Part shown: positions 52,406 through 61,029 of the stretch, in pieces
How positions within the stretch are numbered: position 1 is the stretch's first letter
Layout: each line of letters opens with the position of its first letter
Assembly: GCA_034933245.1 (NCBI GenBank)
Contig: JAYFNX010000014.1
Coordinates: forward strand, 1-64,000
DNA: 64,000 nucleotides
Reading direction: 5' to 3'
Source of the DNA: Pelethousia sp034933245
GTDB lineage: Bacteria > Bacillota > Clostridia > Christensenellales > CAG-138
Notes under the pieces: model-generated
What the model was told of the DNA's origin: nothing
The model's input: only the letters and a program-made list of their open reading frames with translations
Databases searched by the model: none
Program-made: the position numbers and the translations under genes

Positions 52406-52434
52406 TTTACAAAACCGTCTCTTTTCACTAATAT
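52406..52434 (+). promoter_or_regulatory. Promoter of ileS
   Basis: -35 TTTACA (52406-52411), 17-bp spacer, -10 TAATAT (52429-52434). The leader is only about 30 bases, too short for a T-box. Confidence 0.65.
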
Positions 52435-52471
52435 AAAGGTTGGACCAAAACAAAATGGCAGGAGAAACAAT

Positions 52472-55400
52472 ATGTACAAAAAGGTTTCCACATCCCTCGA
52501 TTTCGCGGCACGCGAAAAAGACACGCTCGCTTTCTGGAAGCAGGAGCGCATCTTTGAAAAAAGCGTGGAGTTGCGGCGCGGCTCGCCCGCCTATACCTTC
52601 TACGACGGCCCCCCTACCGCCAACGGCAAGCCCCACATCGGCCACATTCTTACCCGGGCGATCAAGGATATTATTCCCCGCTACCGCACCATGAAAGGCT
52701 ACGACGTGCTTCGCAAGGCCGGCTGGGATACCCATGGTTTGCCCGTGGAGCTGGAGGTGGAAAAGCAACTTGGCTTGGACGGTAAAGAGCAGATCGAAGC
52801 CTATGGCGTGACCCCCTTTATCGAGAAGTGCAAGGAATCCGTTTGGAAATACAAGGGCGAATGGGAAGATATGAGCGACCGCGTCGGCTTCTGGGCCGAT
52901 ATGGACGATCCCTACGTCACCTATGAAGACAACTATATTGAATCCGAATGGTGGGCCCTGAAGACCATCCATGAAAAGGGTCTGCTTTATAAGGGGCATA
53001 AAATCGTGCCCTATTGTCCCCGCTGCGGCACGGCTCTTTCCTCGCATGAGGTTGCCCAGGGCTATAAGGACATTCGGGAAGAGAGCGCCACGGTGCGCTT
53101 CCGCTGCCTGGATGAGGAGGCGTCCTACCTGGCTTGGACCACCACGCCTTGGACGCTCCCCTCCAACGTATGCCTGTGCGTGAATGCGGACGTCGCGTAT
53201 TGCCATGCCCAGAAGAACGGCGAAACCTTTATCCTCGCCAAGGATCTGGTGCAGGATGTTCTGGGTGAAGCGGCTTCCATTTTGGATGAATTCCCCGGCA
53301 GCTCCCTGGTAGGCCGAGCCTATGAGCCCCTCTTCCCCTGCACGGAAGCCGCCTGTAAAAAGCTGGGCAAACGGGGCCATTATATCATCGCGGACGGTTA
53401 TGTCACCACAACCGACGGCACCGGTATCGTGCATAACGCCCCCGCTTTCGGTGAGGATGACGCCCGGGTCTGCAAGGAGCATGACATGCCCTTCATCCAG
53501 CTCGTGAACACCCGGGGCGAAATGTGCGGCGGCACCCCCTGGGACGGCACCTTTGTGAAAACGGCGGACAAGCTCATCCTGCGGGATTTAAAAGAGGCCG
53601 GCCTGCTTTTCGCGGCCCCCGAATTCGAGCACAGCTACCCCTTCTGTTGGCGCTGCGACACCCCCCTCATTTATTACGCCCGGGAGAGCTGGTTCATTCG
53701 GATGACAGCCATCAAGGACAGGCTCATCGAATACAACCGCCGGATCAATTGGATTCCCGAAACCATCAAGGAAGGCCGCATGGGCAACTTCCTGGAAAAC
53801 GTAATCGATTGGGGCATCAGCCGGGAACGGTATTGGGGCACCCCCCTGCCCGTATGGATGTGCAAGGAATGCGGCCACATCCATGTGATGGGCAGCCGCA
53901 AGGAGCTTTGCGAAATGGCCCCCGGCACGCCGGAGAATGTGGAACTTCACAAGCCCTTCCTGGATCCTATCACCTTCCCCTGCCCCCGTTGCGGCGGCGC
54001 CATGAAGCGGGAGCCCGTTGTGATCGACTGCTGGTTCGACAGCGGCTCCATGCCCTTTGCCCAATGGCATTATCCCTTCGAAAACAAGGAGCTTTTCGAG
54101 CGGCGTTACCCGGCCAACTTCATCAGCGAGGCCGTGGACCAAACCCGAGGCTGGTTCTATACCCTCTTGGCCATTTCCACTTGTCTATTCGAAGAGCCCA
54201 GCTTCCGGAACTGCCTGGTGCTGGGGCTGGTGCAGGATAAGGACGGCCTGAAAATGAGCAAGCACAAGGGCAATGTGGTAGATCCCTGGACGGTGCTGAA
54301 CAACCAAGGGGCGGACGCAGTGCGCTGGTATTTTTATACCGGTTCCATGCCCTGGCTGCCCAGCCGCTTCTCCGCCGAGGCCGTTTCCGAGGCCCAGCGC
54401 AAGTTTATGGGCACCCTTTGGAACACCTATGCTTTCTATGTGCTCTACGCCGAGATCGACGGATTCGATCCCACGGCCCATGCCCTCCGGCCTGCCGCCC
54501 TTACGCCCATGGATCGCTGGATTCTTTCCAGGCTCAATTCCCTCGTGCGCACCGTAGATGAGCACATGGCCGCCATCCGCATTACGGAGGCGGGCCGCGA
54601 GCTCCAGCGCTTTACGGACGATCTTTCCAACTGGTATGTGCGCCGCTGCCGGGAACGCTATTGGGGCAAGGATATGACGGCGGACAAGGAAGCGGCCTAT
54701 ATGACCCTTTACACGGTGCTTAAGAACCTTTGCCTGGTCTCCGCTCCTTTTATCCCCTTTATGACGGAGGAGATTTATCAAAATATCGTGCGCAGCACGG
54801 ACAAGGCAGTCCCCGAAAGCATTCACCTTTGCGACTGGCCGGCCGTGGAAGAGAGCTTCCTGGATAAGGACCTGGAAGCCCATATGGACGAGGTGCTTTC
54901 CGTGGTGGTGCTGGGGCGCAGCGCCCGTAACACCGCCGCCATCAAGAACCGCCAGCCCATCCCCGCCATGTATGTGCAGGGAGAACCTCTCCCCGCTATG
55001 TTTACGGATATCATCGCCGACGAGTTGAATGTGAAGCGCGTGGAATATGTGCGGGATGCATCCTCCTTCATCTCCTACCGGGTCAAGCCCCAGCTCAAGA
55101 CCCTCGGGCCCCGCTACGGCAAGGTGCTGCCCAAAATCAACGCCTATTTGGCCCAGGACGGCATTGGCGACGCGGTGGTGGCCGCGCATGAAGAGGGGAA
55201 GGATTATACGTTTGAATTGGCGGGCGTGTCCATATCTCTCTCCCCGGAGGACGTGCTGGTTTCCACCGGTCAGAAGGAAGGCTTCGTGGCCGAGTCCGGC
55301 CGAGACCGCTCCGTTGCTCTGGATATCCGCCTGACTCCCGCCCTGATCGACGAAGGCTTCGTGCGGGAACTGGTGAGCAAGGTGCAAACCATGCGTAAGG

Positions 55401-55600
55401 AAGCAGGCTTTGAAGTGACGGACCACATTGTCCTCTCCCACAGCGGCAGCCCCAAAATTACGGATATTTTTGCCCGTTTCTCGCAGGATATCGCCGGGGA
55501 TACCCTTGCCGACCAGGTGGAAACCGGGGAACCCCAAGGCTACGTGAAGGAATGGGATATCAATGGCGAGGCCGTCACCCTTGGGGTGCGCCGGGTATAA
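52472..55600 (+). CDS. ileS: Isoleucyl-tRNA synthetase, type 2-like
   Basis: A 1042-residue class I synthetase, charging tRNA-Ile. Seen: the HIGH motif in GKPHIGHILTR, the editing domain (~190-400; WTTTPWTLPSNVCL, GTGIVHNAPAFGEDDARV), KMSKS as LKMSKHKGNVVDP, and the anticodon-binding region with WYVRRCRERYW. Length and the sequence around HIGH (THGLPVELEVEKQLGLDGK) fit the IleS2 group, in which natural mupirocin resistance is known. The C-terminal zinc finger of IleS1 is absent. ATG 52472 follows AGGAGA. Confidence 0.95.
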   Translation: MYKKVSTSLDFAAREKDTLAFWKQERIFEKSVELRRGSPAYTFYDGPPTANGKPHIGHILTRAIKDIIPRYRTMKGYDVLRKAGWDTHGLPVELEVEKQLGLDGKEQIEAYGVTPFIEKCKESVWKYKGEWEDMSDRVGFWADMDDPYVTYEDNYIESEWWALKTIHEKGLLYKGHKIVPYCPRCGTALSSHEVAQGYKDIREESATVRFRCLDEEASYLAWTTTPWTLPSNVCLCVNADVAYCHAQKNGETFILAKDLVQDVLGEAASILDEFPGSSLVGRAYEPLFPCTEAACKKLGKRGHYIIADGYVTTTDGTGIVHNAPAFGEDDARVCKEHDMPFIQLVNTRGEMCGGTPWDGTFVKTADKLILRDLKEAGLLFAAPEFEHSYPFCWRCDTPLIYYARESWFIRMTAIKDRLIEYNRRINWIPETIKEGRMGNFLENVIDWGISRERYWGTPLPVWMCKECGHIHVMGSRKELCEMAPGTPENVELHKPFLDPITFPCPRCGGAMKREPVVIDCWFDSGSMPFAQWHYPFENKELFERRYPANFISEAVDQTRGWFYTLLAISTCLFEEPSFRNCLVLGLVQDKDGLKMSKHKGNVVDPWTVLNNQGADAVRWYFYTGSMPWLPSRFSAEAVSEAQRKFMGTLWNTYAFYVLYAEIDGFDPTAHALRPAALTPMDRWILSRLNSLVRTVDEHMAAIRITEAGRELQRFTDDLSNWYVRRCRERYWGKDMTADKEAAYMTLYTVLKNLCLVSAPFIPFMTEEIYQNIVRSTDKAVPESIHLCDWPAVEESFLDKDLEAHMDEVLSVVVLGRSARNTAAIKNRQPIPAMYVQGEPLPAMFTDIIADELNVKRVEYVRDASSFISYRVKPQLKTLGPRYGKVLPKINAYLAQDGIGDAVVAAHEEGKDYTFELAGVSISLSPEDVLVSTGQKEGFVAESGRDRSVALDIRLTPALIDEGFVRELVSKVQTMRKEAGFEVTDHIVLSHSGSPKITDIFARFSQDIAGDTLADQVETGEPQGYVKEWDINGEAVTLGVRRV

Positions 55601-55708
55601 GCACGCAGGGTCGCCGCCCCCGCACCCAACCCCCTTATCAAAAAAGCGGGTGGGATTTTTCAATTTTCTCGCTTGAAGAAATGCCAAGCCGGCTTCTACG
55701 AACCAACG

Positions 55709-55739
55709 CGGCCCGGCGCATCCAGAATGCGCCGGGCCG
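55709..55739 (+). terminator. Hairpin between ileS and the XRE-Dfx gene
   Basis: CGGCCCGGCGCAT (55709-55721) pairs with ATGCGCCGGGCCG (55727-55739), a perfect 13-bp stem. The following TTGCCATTTCGTTT is T-rich but not a run, so termination is probable rather than certain. Confidence 0.6.
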
Positions 55740-55810
55740 TTGCCATTTCGTTTGAAAAACCGTTTTATTACTTTTTGTACGGAAGGGGATCGCGAATCGT
55801 CCCAGGCGTT

Positions 55811-56389
55811 CTATCCTTCCATCAACCCGTGCTCGCTGCAGCACAGGTAAATCTTTGCGCCGGGTAAAAACGGGATGCGCAGTTCGTTCCCCTGTTCCGG
55901 GTAAAGCCGGGCCAGCAGGGCCTTATCCCAATTCACGCAGGCCACGAAGCTGATAAAATGCTCCTTCTCCATGGGGTGGTTAAATCGGATATACAGTTCA
56001 TCCTCCAAGGGCTCCACGGTAAAGCCATGGGCCTCGTCCGCCTCATGGGCTTGCAGGGGACTGAGGGGGCGGCCGCAGCAGGAAATTTCCGCGCCGCCGG
56101 TGGAAACAAGCACATTGCCACAGGCAGGACATCTGTAGAATTTCGTTTTTTTCATATTTCCTCCGTCCGGCCTGTTTGGCATCAGGTCCCCGGACAACAG
56201 TTTATCTATAGGTACGCCCAGGGTTTTGGATAGGGCGGGCAGTAGAGATATATCCGGGCAGCCCAATCCCCGCTCCCATTTGGACACGGTTTTATCGCTT
56301 ATGTGCAAAGCTTGCGCCAGCTCCATTTGGGTCATGTTCTTTTCCAGACGAAGCGTCCGAATCAGCCCGCCGGCCTTTTTGCTGTCCAT
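55811..56389 (-). CDS. XRE HTH fused to desulfoferrodoxin-like domain
   Basis: A 192-residue fusion. Residues 8-65 are an XRE HTH (LRLEKNMTQMELAQALHISD, TVSKWERGLG). Residues 84-190 follow desulfoferrodoxin: Cys87, Cys90, Cys104 and Cys105 (CPACGN, CCGRP) for the Fe(Cys)4 centre, then His121, His138, His144, Cys183 or Cys184, and His187 (NHPMEKEHF, CCSEHGL) for the superoxide-reductase centre. All ligand positions appear present. ATG 56389 has GGAGG upstream. It could reduce superoxide, sense it, or both. Confidence 0.85.
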   Translation of the reverse strand: MDSKKAGGLIRTLRLEKNMTQMELAQALHISDKTVSKWERGLGCPDISLLPALSKTLGVPIDKLLSGDLMPNRPDGGNMKKTKFYRCPACGNVLVSTGGAEISCCGRPLSPLQAHEADEAHGFTVEPLEDELYIRFNHPMEKEHFISFVACVNWDKALLARLYPEQGNELRIPFLPGAKIYLCCSEHGLMEG

Positions 56390-56459
56390 GTTCGGTTCAC
56401 CTCCAAGGTTAAGCATAAGCCAAGTCCTTAGAAAGCGCAAGAAACGTTCCGTAGAGTTG

Positions 56460-56485
56460 AAAAAGGACGGGGGTTCAAGCCCCCG
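56460..56485 (-). terminator. Terminator after the NrdD-tail-like gene
   Basis: CGGGGG (56468-56473) pairs with CCCCCG (56480-56485) around TTCAAG; the minus strand continues TCCTTTTT. Confidence 0.75.
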
Positions 56486-56519
56486 CCAATAGAAAAAAGT
56501 ATGGCATTTCGCCGTCTGT

Positions 56520-56792
56520 CTATAGCACGCTGTGTTTTTTACGGTCCGTTTCCTCGGCCCGCTTGGCATTGTTCCAGTGGCGCATATCCCCAACGAGGTA
56601 CCCCGTGATCCGGCGGATTCGCTCAAATGGCTCATCGGCCAAGTAATAATGGATATCCACATATTCGCCATCCACCGCTACATCCATGCGCTGGATTTGG
56701 CGGCCGGGATAGCTTTTGAAGCCGTGGGCGAGATATGCCTCGATCTCTTGCCGGGGCAGTTGGCCGCCCGTTACATGTACCTCGGGATTCAT
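56520..56792 (-). CDS. Small protein resembling the NrdD C-terminal tail
   Basis: A 90-residue protein. The C-terminal half (FERIRRITGYLVGDMRHWNN and AKRAEETDRKKH) resembles the end of anaerobic ribonucleotide reductase NrdD (RxTGYL...RxN...K.E..RVKH). The N-terminal half (PRQEIEAYLAHGFKS) is separate. Small proteins of this type are known in Firmicutes, commonly annotated as NrdD-like. No glycyl-radical motif is seen. A strong promoter lies at 56848-56876. Function unknown. Confidence 0.6.
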   Translation of the reverse strand: MNPEVHVTGGQLPRQEIEAYLAHGFKSYPGRQIQRMDVAVDGEYVDIHYYLADEPFERIRRITGYLVGDMRHWNNAKRAEETDRKKHSVL

Positions 56793-56847
56793 AAGCGCTC
56801 CTGTTCAGAATACATATCGTATCCATCGCATTCTTTTTCTACAAAAT

Positions 56848-56876
56848 ATTGTACGTCCCGCCAGGCGGAATGTCAA
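56848..56876 (-). promoter_or_regulatory. Strong promoter of the NrdD-tail-like gene
   Basis: Minus strand: -35 TTGACA (56876-56871), 17-bp spacer, -10 TACAAT (56853-56848). The spacer contains the palindrome CCGCC-T-GGCGG, a possible operator. Confidence 0.75.
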
Positions 56877-56894
56877 GAATAAGAATGCTTATTG

Positions 56895-57437
56895 TTACCT
56901 TTTATCGTTTATTTTCTCCAGCCGCAGGGCAAAAGTGCCGCTTAGAAGCGCGGACATGATGCATAGCACGGAAAATTCGAGCAGGACGCTTGTAGCCATG
57001 TTTGCCGAAGGGAAAAGGAGGTCCTGTCCTATATGAAAGGCCAAGGGCAGGCCCAACACCAGCTTTTGCGGGAGAAGGGATGGCAACACGCCCAAAGCCG
57101 TAAGGATATAGAGCATAAAAACCAGCAAATAGAGCAGCGTGCACAGGGCTGTGTGCCACGCATAAGCAAAATTTTGGGCTTTTATAATAAAGAACAGCAC
57201 GCCGAAAAATACGGCTAAAACGGTGAGCAGATAGAGCCTGCCCCCTTTTGCAAGCATGGCATAGGCGTAGATGGCGCAGGACAATAAGGGCAGGAAAAAT
57301 TCAAATGCCAAGGCCAATGGTTCTATTTGGGCCCAGCGGGGAAGAAAATACATGCTGCGCAGAATGACCGAAACCGCCATGAAGCAGACGGCTATGTAGC
57401 GAAGCGAGGTTTTTTGAAGAATAATCCGGTAGCGCAT
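56895..57437 (-). CDS. Polytopic membrane protein, unknown
   Basis: A 180-residue protein with about five helices (12-30, 40-62, 67-88, 93-118 and 142-172), rich in Leu, Phe and Tyr. No motif is recognised. It lies 31 bases after the PBP gene and is probably co-transcribed with it. Start ATG 57437 is preceded by a weak site. Confidence 0.6.
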   Translation of the reverse strand: MRYRIILQKTSLRYIAVCFMAVSVILRSMYFLPRWAQIEPLALAFEFFLPLLSCAIYAYAMLAKGGRLYLLTVLAVFFGVLFFIIKAQNFAYAWHTALCTLLYLLVFMLYILTALGVLPSLLPQKLVLGLPLAFHIGQDLLFPSANMATSVLLEFSVLCIMSALLSGTFALRLEKINDKR

Positions 57438-57468
57438 GGTGTTTTCATACCTCCAAAGATCGTCTGGA

Positions 57469-59667
57469 TTAAGGAGCGCTTAGTTTGAGCAGTTCCCGTG
57501 CGATCGTAAACTTGGTGTCCGAATAGGCGCCGCTGGTAGGCACCTCCAGCATAACCAGCACCAGCCGTTCGTTTTCGGGCTCCACATCGCATCGGAAGCC
57601 GGCGAACCAAGAAATCTCCCGGCTTTTATCATTGCCAATTTCCGCTGTGCCTGTTTTGGCCGCCACCTTGCAGCTCGTGACCCGAAGAAGACGGCCCGTG
57701 CCATTGAGCGGTTCGTAAACCACATCCTGCAAATAGGGGATGAGCACCTCCAATGCATGAGGGCTCACGATATCCTCTCGCCAAGTCTCGGGCACCGTGA
57801 TACGGACGGTATCGTATTTGATCCCGTTTTCCTTATACAGGCCGTCGATCAGGTAGGGAACCGGCACATCCCCCTCGTTAGCAAAAGCGCAAAACAAGGT
57901 GGCCATTTGCAACGGCGTAACAAGAACCTCCCCCTGCCCGTAGCCACTTTCAGCCAGAAGCATGAGGTTTAAATCCGTATCTTTATTGTTAAGCTGGGAG
58001 GAAGCTACGTTTAGATCAAAGGGCATGGTGGAGCCGATGCCCACCTGCTCCATATAGGCTGCAAACTTCTCCCAGCCCATGAGGAGGGCGGCGTTGGCAA
58101 AGTAAATATTATCCGAATAGACGATGGCGCTGCGCATATTCAGGGTTGGCAGCTTACGGTATTTCACCTGCGCGCGCTTGATCTTGCTGCCCATCCACGG
58201 GCCGAAATCCGCGGGCAGCCAGTAATCGTCCTCAATAAGGCCCTTGAATTCATAACTTTCGTCTATGGTTGCGGTATCCAGGGCGGCGGCGGCCGTAAAG
58301 GCTTTGAGCACCGAGCCGGGCGGATAAAGCCCCTGGGTAAGCCGGTTATAAAGGGGCGTATTCTTCTGGCCCGTGAGCTTTGCGTAATCCGAGCTGGAGA
58401 TTCCCCGGGCAAACAGGTTCAGGTCATAACTGGGCCAACTGGTCATGGCTTCTACGGCGCCGGTCTTGGGGTTCATCACCACCACCGCGCCCGCCGTTTC
58501 CTCATCCATCAGCTCGCATTCCAGGATAAAATCCAGCCGCTCCTGCAAGGCCATGTTGATCGTCAGATGCAGGTCGTACCCATCTTCCACGGGCTTGGTA
58601 TACAGGGTGCGGCGGTTGGTCCCTCTGCTGGTTTGGATGTAGATGCGATAACCGTCCCTGCCCCGCAGCCCCTCTTCGTATTGTTTTTCCAGGCCCAACT
58701 TGCCCACTTGGGAATCGGTGGTATAGAGGCCGTCGTCCTCGCTCCGCCCCTGATTCATCTCTTCCACCAGCGCCTTGGTAGCTTCGGCCGTCTCGGCGCT
58801 TATCAAGCCCACGTAGCCTATAATATGCGCCAAAATTCCACCATGGGGATATTCCCGCGCCTTGGCGTAATTGCCCTCATCGATTCCAATGCCGTCTATG
58901 GAGAGGAGTTGCTCACGGATCGTGGTCGTAAGCTCGTCCGCATAGAATTGCTTTAGGATCGAAAGGTCGTTATAGGCCTTATCCAGGCGTTTTTGTATGT
59001 CGCTTTCCTTCATTCCCAACAGAACAGCCGTCTGGGCTGCGAACAGGGATGCATCCTGTATGCGGCTGGGCACGGCATAGACGGACAGCTTGGGGACGGT
59101 GGCGGCCAGAAGTTCTCCATCGGCCACAATCTCCCCGCGTTTTGCCGTGATGGCAGCCTTGCGCACCGTGTCTCCCCACTCCATATCCGGAAAAAGAAGG
59201 CTGGGCGCCCATTCGATGACCCACCGGCCTCCGGATCGCACGGCGATGAGCTTAAAGCTATCCTCTATATCCCCCACCAGTTCACTGGTATAGACGCCCG
59301 TGAAAGCGGCCGTGGTAAAGATATCCCCCTCCTCTATGGAGATGTTTTCATAAGCCACGGCCGTGATACCCAGCACTTCAAAGGCCGCGGTGTATTTGTT
59401 GATGAACCGTTCTCTCGTTATTTTGCCAGCAGCTTCCAGCGCCGCCTCCTTTTCCTTCGCGGCGTCCAAATCCGCCTGGTTCTCGCTGTCCGCCACAATG
59501 GAATCCGCCTGAACCGCGGGGTTCAGCATATCATAAGCCCCGTTGTAATCCCCTTCTGCGATAGCGGTGAGAAAATCCAGGCACAGCCGCCGCCCGTTCA
59601 TAGAAGAGCAGCCCAGGGCGGGCAGAAACAAGATCACGCTTAAAAGGATGCACAGGATTCGTTTCAT
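57469..59667 (-). CDS. Class B penicillin-binding protein with MecA-like N-terminus
   Basis: A 732-residue lipoprotein transpeptidase: lipobox LPALGC (Cys20), NTF2-like MecA_N domain (~25-150), PBP-dimer domain (~155-345) and transpeptidase (~365-730) with SxxK in PPGSVLK, SxN as SDN and KTG in AAKTGTAEIG. It crosslinks peptidoglycan outside the membrane. The MecA_N/PBP2-type layout resembles low-affinity beta-lactam-resistant PBPs of Gram-positives, but resistance cannot be inferred from sequence alone. ATG 59667 follows GGAAGGA. Confidence 0.9.
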   Translation of the reverse strand: MKRILCILLSVILFLPALGCSSMNGRRLCLDFLTAIAEGDYNGAYDMLNPAVQADSIVADSENQADLDAAKEKEAALEAAGKITRERFINKYTAAFEVLGITAVAYENISIEEGDIFTTAAFTGVYTSELVGDIEDSFKLIAVRSGGRWVIEWAPSLLFPDMEWGDTVRKAAITAKRGEIVADGELLAATVPKLSVYAVPSRIQDASLFAAQTAVLLGMKESDIQKRLDKAYNDLSILKQFYADELTTTIREQLLSIDGIGIDEGNYAKAREYPHGGILAHIIGYVGLISAETAEATKALVEEMNQGRSEDDGLYTTDSQVGKLGLEKQYEEGLRGRDGYRIYIQTSRGTNRRTLYTKPVEDGYDLHLTINMALQERLDFILECELMDEETAGAVVVMNPKTGAVEAMTSWPSYDLNLFARGISSSDYAKLTGQKNTPLYNRLTQGLYPPGSVLKAFTAAAALDTATIDESYEFKGLIEDDYWLPADFGPWMGSKIKRAQVKYRKLPTLNMRSAIVYSDNIYFANAALLMGWEKFAAYMEQVGIGSTMPFDLNVASSQLNNKDTDLNLMLLAESGYGQGEVLVTPLQMATLFCAFANEGDVPVPYLIDGLYKENGIKYDTVRITVPETWREDIVSPHALEVLIPYLQDVVYEPLNGTGRLLRVTSCKVAAKTGTAEIGNDKSREISWFAGFRCDVEPENERLVLVMLEVPTSGAYSDTKFTIARELLKLSAP

Positions 59668-59701
59668 GGGAGTTCCTTCCGATTTCTGTAGATATATGCA
59701 T

Positions 59702-59730
59702 ATTATAGCTTGGTAACCCTCTTTATGTAA
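59702..59730 (-). promoter_or_regulatory. Promoter of the PBP gene
   Basis: Minus strand: -35 TTACAT (59730-59725), 17-bp spacer, -10 TATAAT (59707-59702). Confidence 0.65.
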
Positions 59731-59757
59731 ATCCATGCGGGCGCGAGCCACAGTTTG

Positions 59758-59803
59758 TTTACATGTGAGTAAATTGACAGGCCTAGCGCTATGCTGATAA
59801 AAT
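59758..59803 (+). promoter_or_regulatory. Promoter of yabE-like gene with upstream dyad
   Basis: -35 TTGACA (59774-59779), 18-bp spacer, -10 TAAAAT (59798-59803). Directly upstream is the dyad TTTAC-N6-GTAAA (59758-59773), lying between the two divergent promoters of the PBP and yabE genes. Confidence 0.55.
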
Positions 59804-59841
59804 ATTTGTGCTTATATCCATTTGAAGCAAAGGAGTATACC

Positions 59842-61029
59842 ATGGTACGACGAAGACGCAAGAGTGCGGCGCATAATTTGCGGGTGAGCCTTCAACGGGC
59901 GGGCGCCGGCATTGCCGGATTCTTTCTCCATATCGTCCAGGGAATCGGCGGACATATGCCCCGTCGCAGCAAGCGAAAGCAGGCAAAGGAACCCGTTTCC
60001 ATAGGGCCCGCCTATCCTCTGGTCCTTTTATTTGCCGCGTTGCTGGCGGCAGCCGGTTGTTTTGGTTATGCCATTACCCGGCCAGACCCCCGTATTCCCG
60101 TTATGCTGGCCGTGGATGGGATTCAAACAGCCTATCAGGTGCGGGCGGAAACCGTTGGCGGTTTATTGGAAGAAGCGGGTGTGCAACTCCATACGGGAGA
60201 CTGCGTATCCCCCGAAGCGGAAAAGGTCTTGACGCCTAATATGCAGGTGCAGGTTACCCGGGCCTATCCGGTGGTGGTAAAATCCGGCAGCCAGGTCCAA
60301 GTGCTCCATATGAGCGAGGGAACCGTGGGCGAAGCCCTTACAAAGGCCAATGTGCGCTGCTCCGCCGGGGACGTGCTTTCCCGCCTTCCCTTTGAGGACG
60401 TAGAGCCGGGTATGCAAATAACCCATACGGATGTGGATATTTCTTATCAGGTAAGCTATAAAACCCTGGAGTACGACGAAATCACCATCAAGGACGACAG
60501 TAAGTACGAGGATTATAAAAAGGTTGAGGTGGAAGGGGCGGACGGAAAGAAACAAGTTACCCAGCGCATCACCGTGAAGGATGGCATCGAAGTTTCCCGG
60601 GAAGTGGCGGACCAAGTGGTGGTATCCGCCGCGGTAGATCAGGTGACCCGGGTTGGCACAAAAATCAAATATCAGACCAGCTATGTTGGCGAATATCGGC
60701 GCTGGAAGGAAGCCCCGGTGGCTGGGGAGAACGGTTGGGTTAAGATGACGGTGGATAAAATCACCGCCTATTGTACCGGTTCCCGTACGGCCACGGGCAC
60801 AACACCAAAGCTAGGTACCATTGCCGTGAATACCTACTATATTAAATATGGCAGCCAAATCTATATAAAAGGGTACGGCTACGGCAAGGCGGAGGACACC
60901 GGAGCCTTCCGCAATTACAAGAACAGCGACGGCGACCCCATGAACCAGTTGGATTTGTGGTTCAACAGTGAAAAGGAAGCCCGGCGCTGGGGAACGAAAT
61001 ATAACGTGACCGTATGGGTGAAAAAGTGA
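59842..61029 (+). CDS. YabE-like G5/3D-domain cell-wall protein
   Basis: A 395-residue protein: basic N-terminus, one helix (~56-78), two DUF348 repeats (~84-190), a G5 domain (~190-275) and a C-terminal 3D domain (~300-393). In the 3D domain the Asp of AEDTG and of LDLWF are present, but the usual VAVDP Asp is Asn (IAVNT), so its lytic activity is doubtful. YabE proteins are usually found beside rnmV and rsmA; here rnmV is missing and rsmA follows at once. ATG 59842 follows AAAGGAG. Confidence 0.88.
   Translation: MVRRRRKSAAHNLRVSLQRAGAGIAGFFLHIVQGIGGHMPRRSKRKQAKEPVSIGPAYPLVLLFAALLAAAGCFGYAITRPDPRIPVMLAVDGIQTAYQVRAETVGGLLEEAGVQLHTGDCVSPEAEKVLTPNMQVQVTRAYPVVVKSGSQVQVLHMSEGTVGEALTKANVRCSAGDVLSRLPFEDVEPGMQITHTDVDISYQVSYKTLEYDEITIKDDSKYEDYKKVEVEGADGKKQVTQRITVKDGIEVSREVADQVVVSAAVDQVTRVGTKIKYQTSYVGEYRRWKEAPVAGENGWVKMTVDKITAYCTGSRTATGTTPKLGTIAVNTYYIKYGSQIYIKGYGYGKAEDTGAFRNYKNSDGDPMNQLDLWFNSEKEARRWGTKYNVTVWVKK

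Noticed and set aside
52166..52471. Long N-terminal extension of IleRS
   Set aside because: The promoter and the AGGAGA site place the start at ATG 52472; the upstream part is the antisense of the ftsH 5' end.
52258..52551. Longer FtsH N-terminus
   Set aside because: The upstream part overlaps the promoters; GGAGG stands right before TTG 52257 and the protein then starts with the usual membrane helix.
56468..56485. GGGGG-TTCAAG-CCCCC resembles a tRNA T-arm
   Set aside because: There is no tRNA body around it, and on the minus strand it is followed by a T-run, so it is a terminator.
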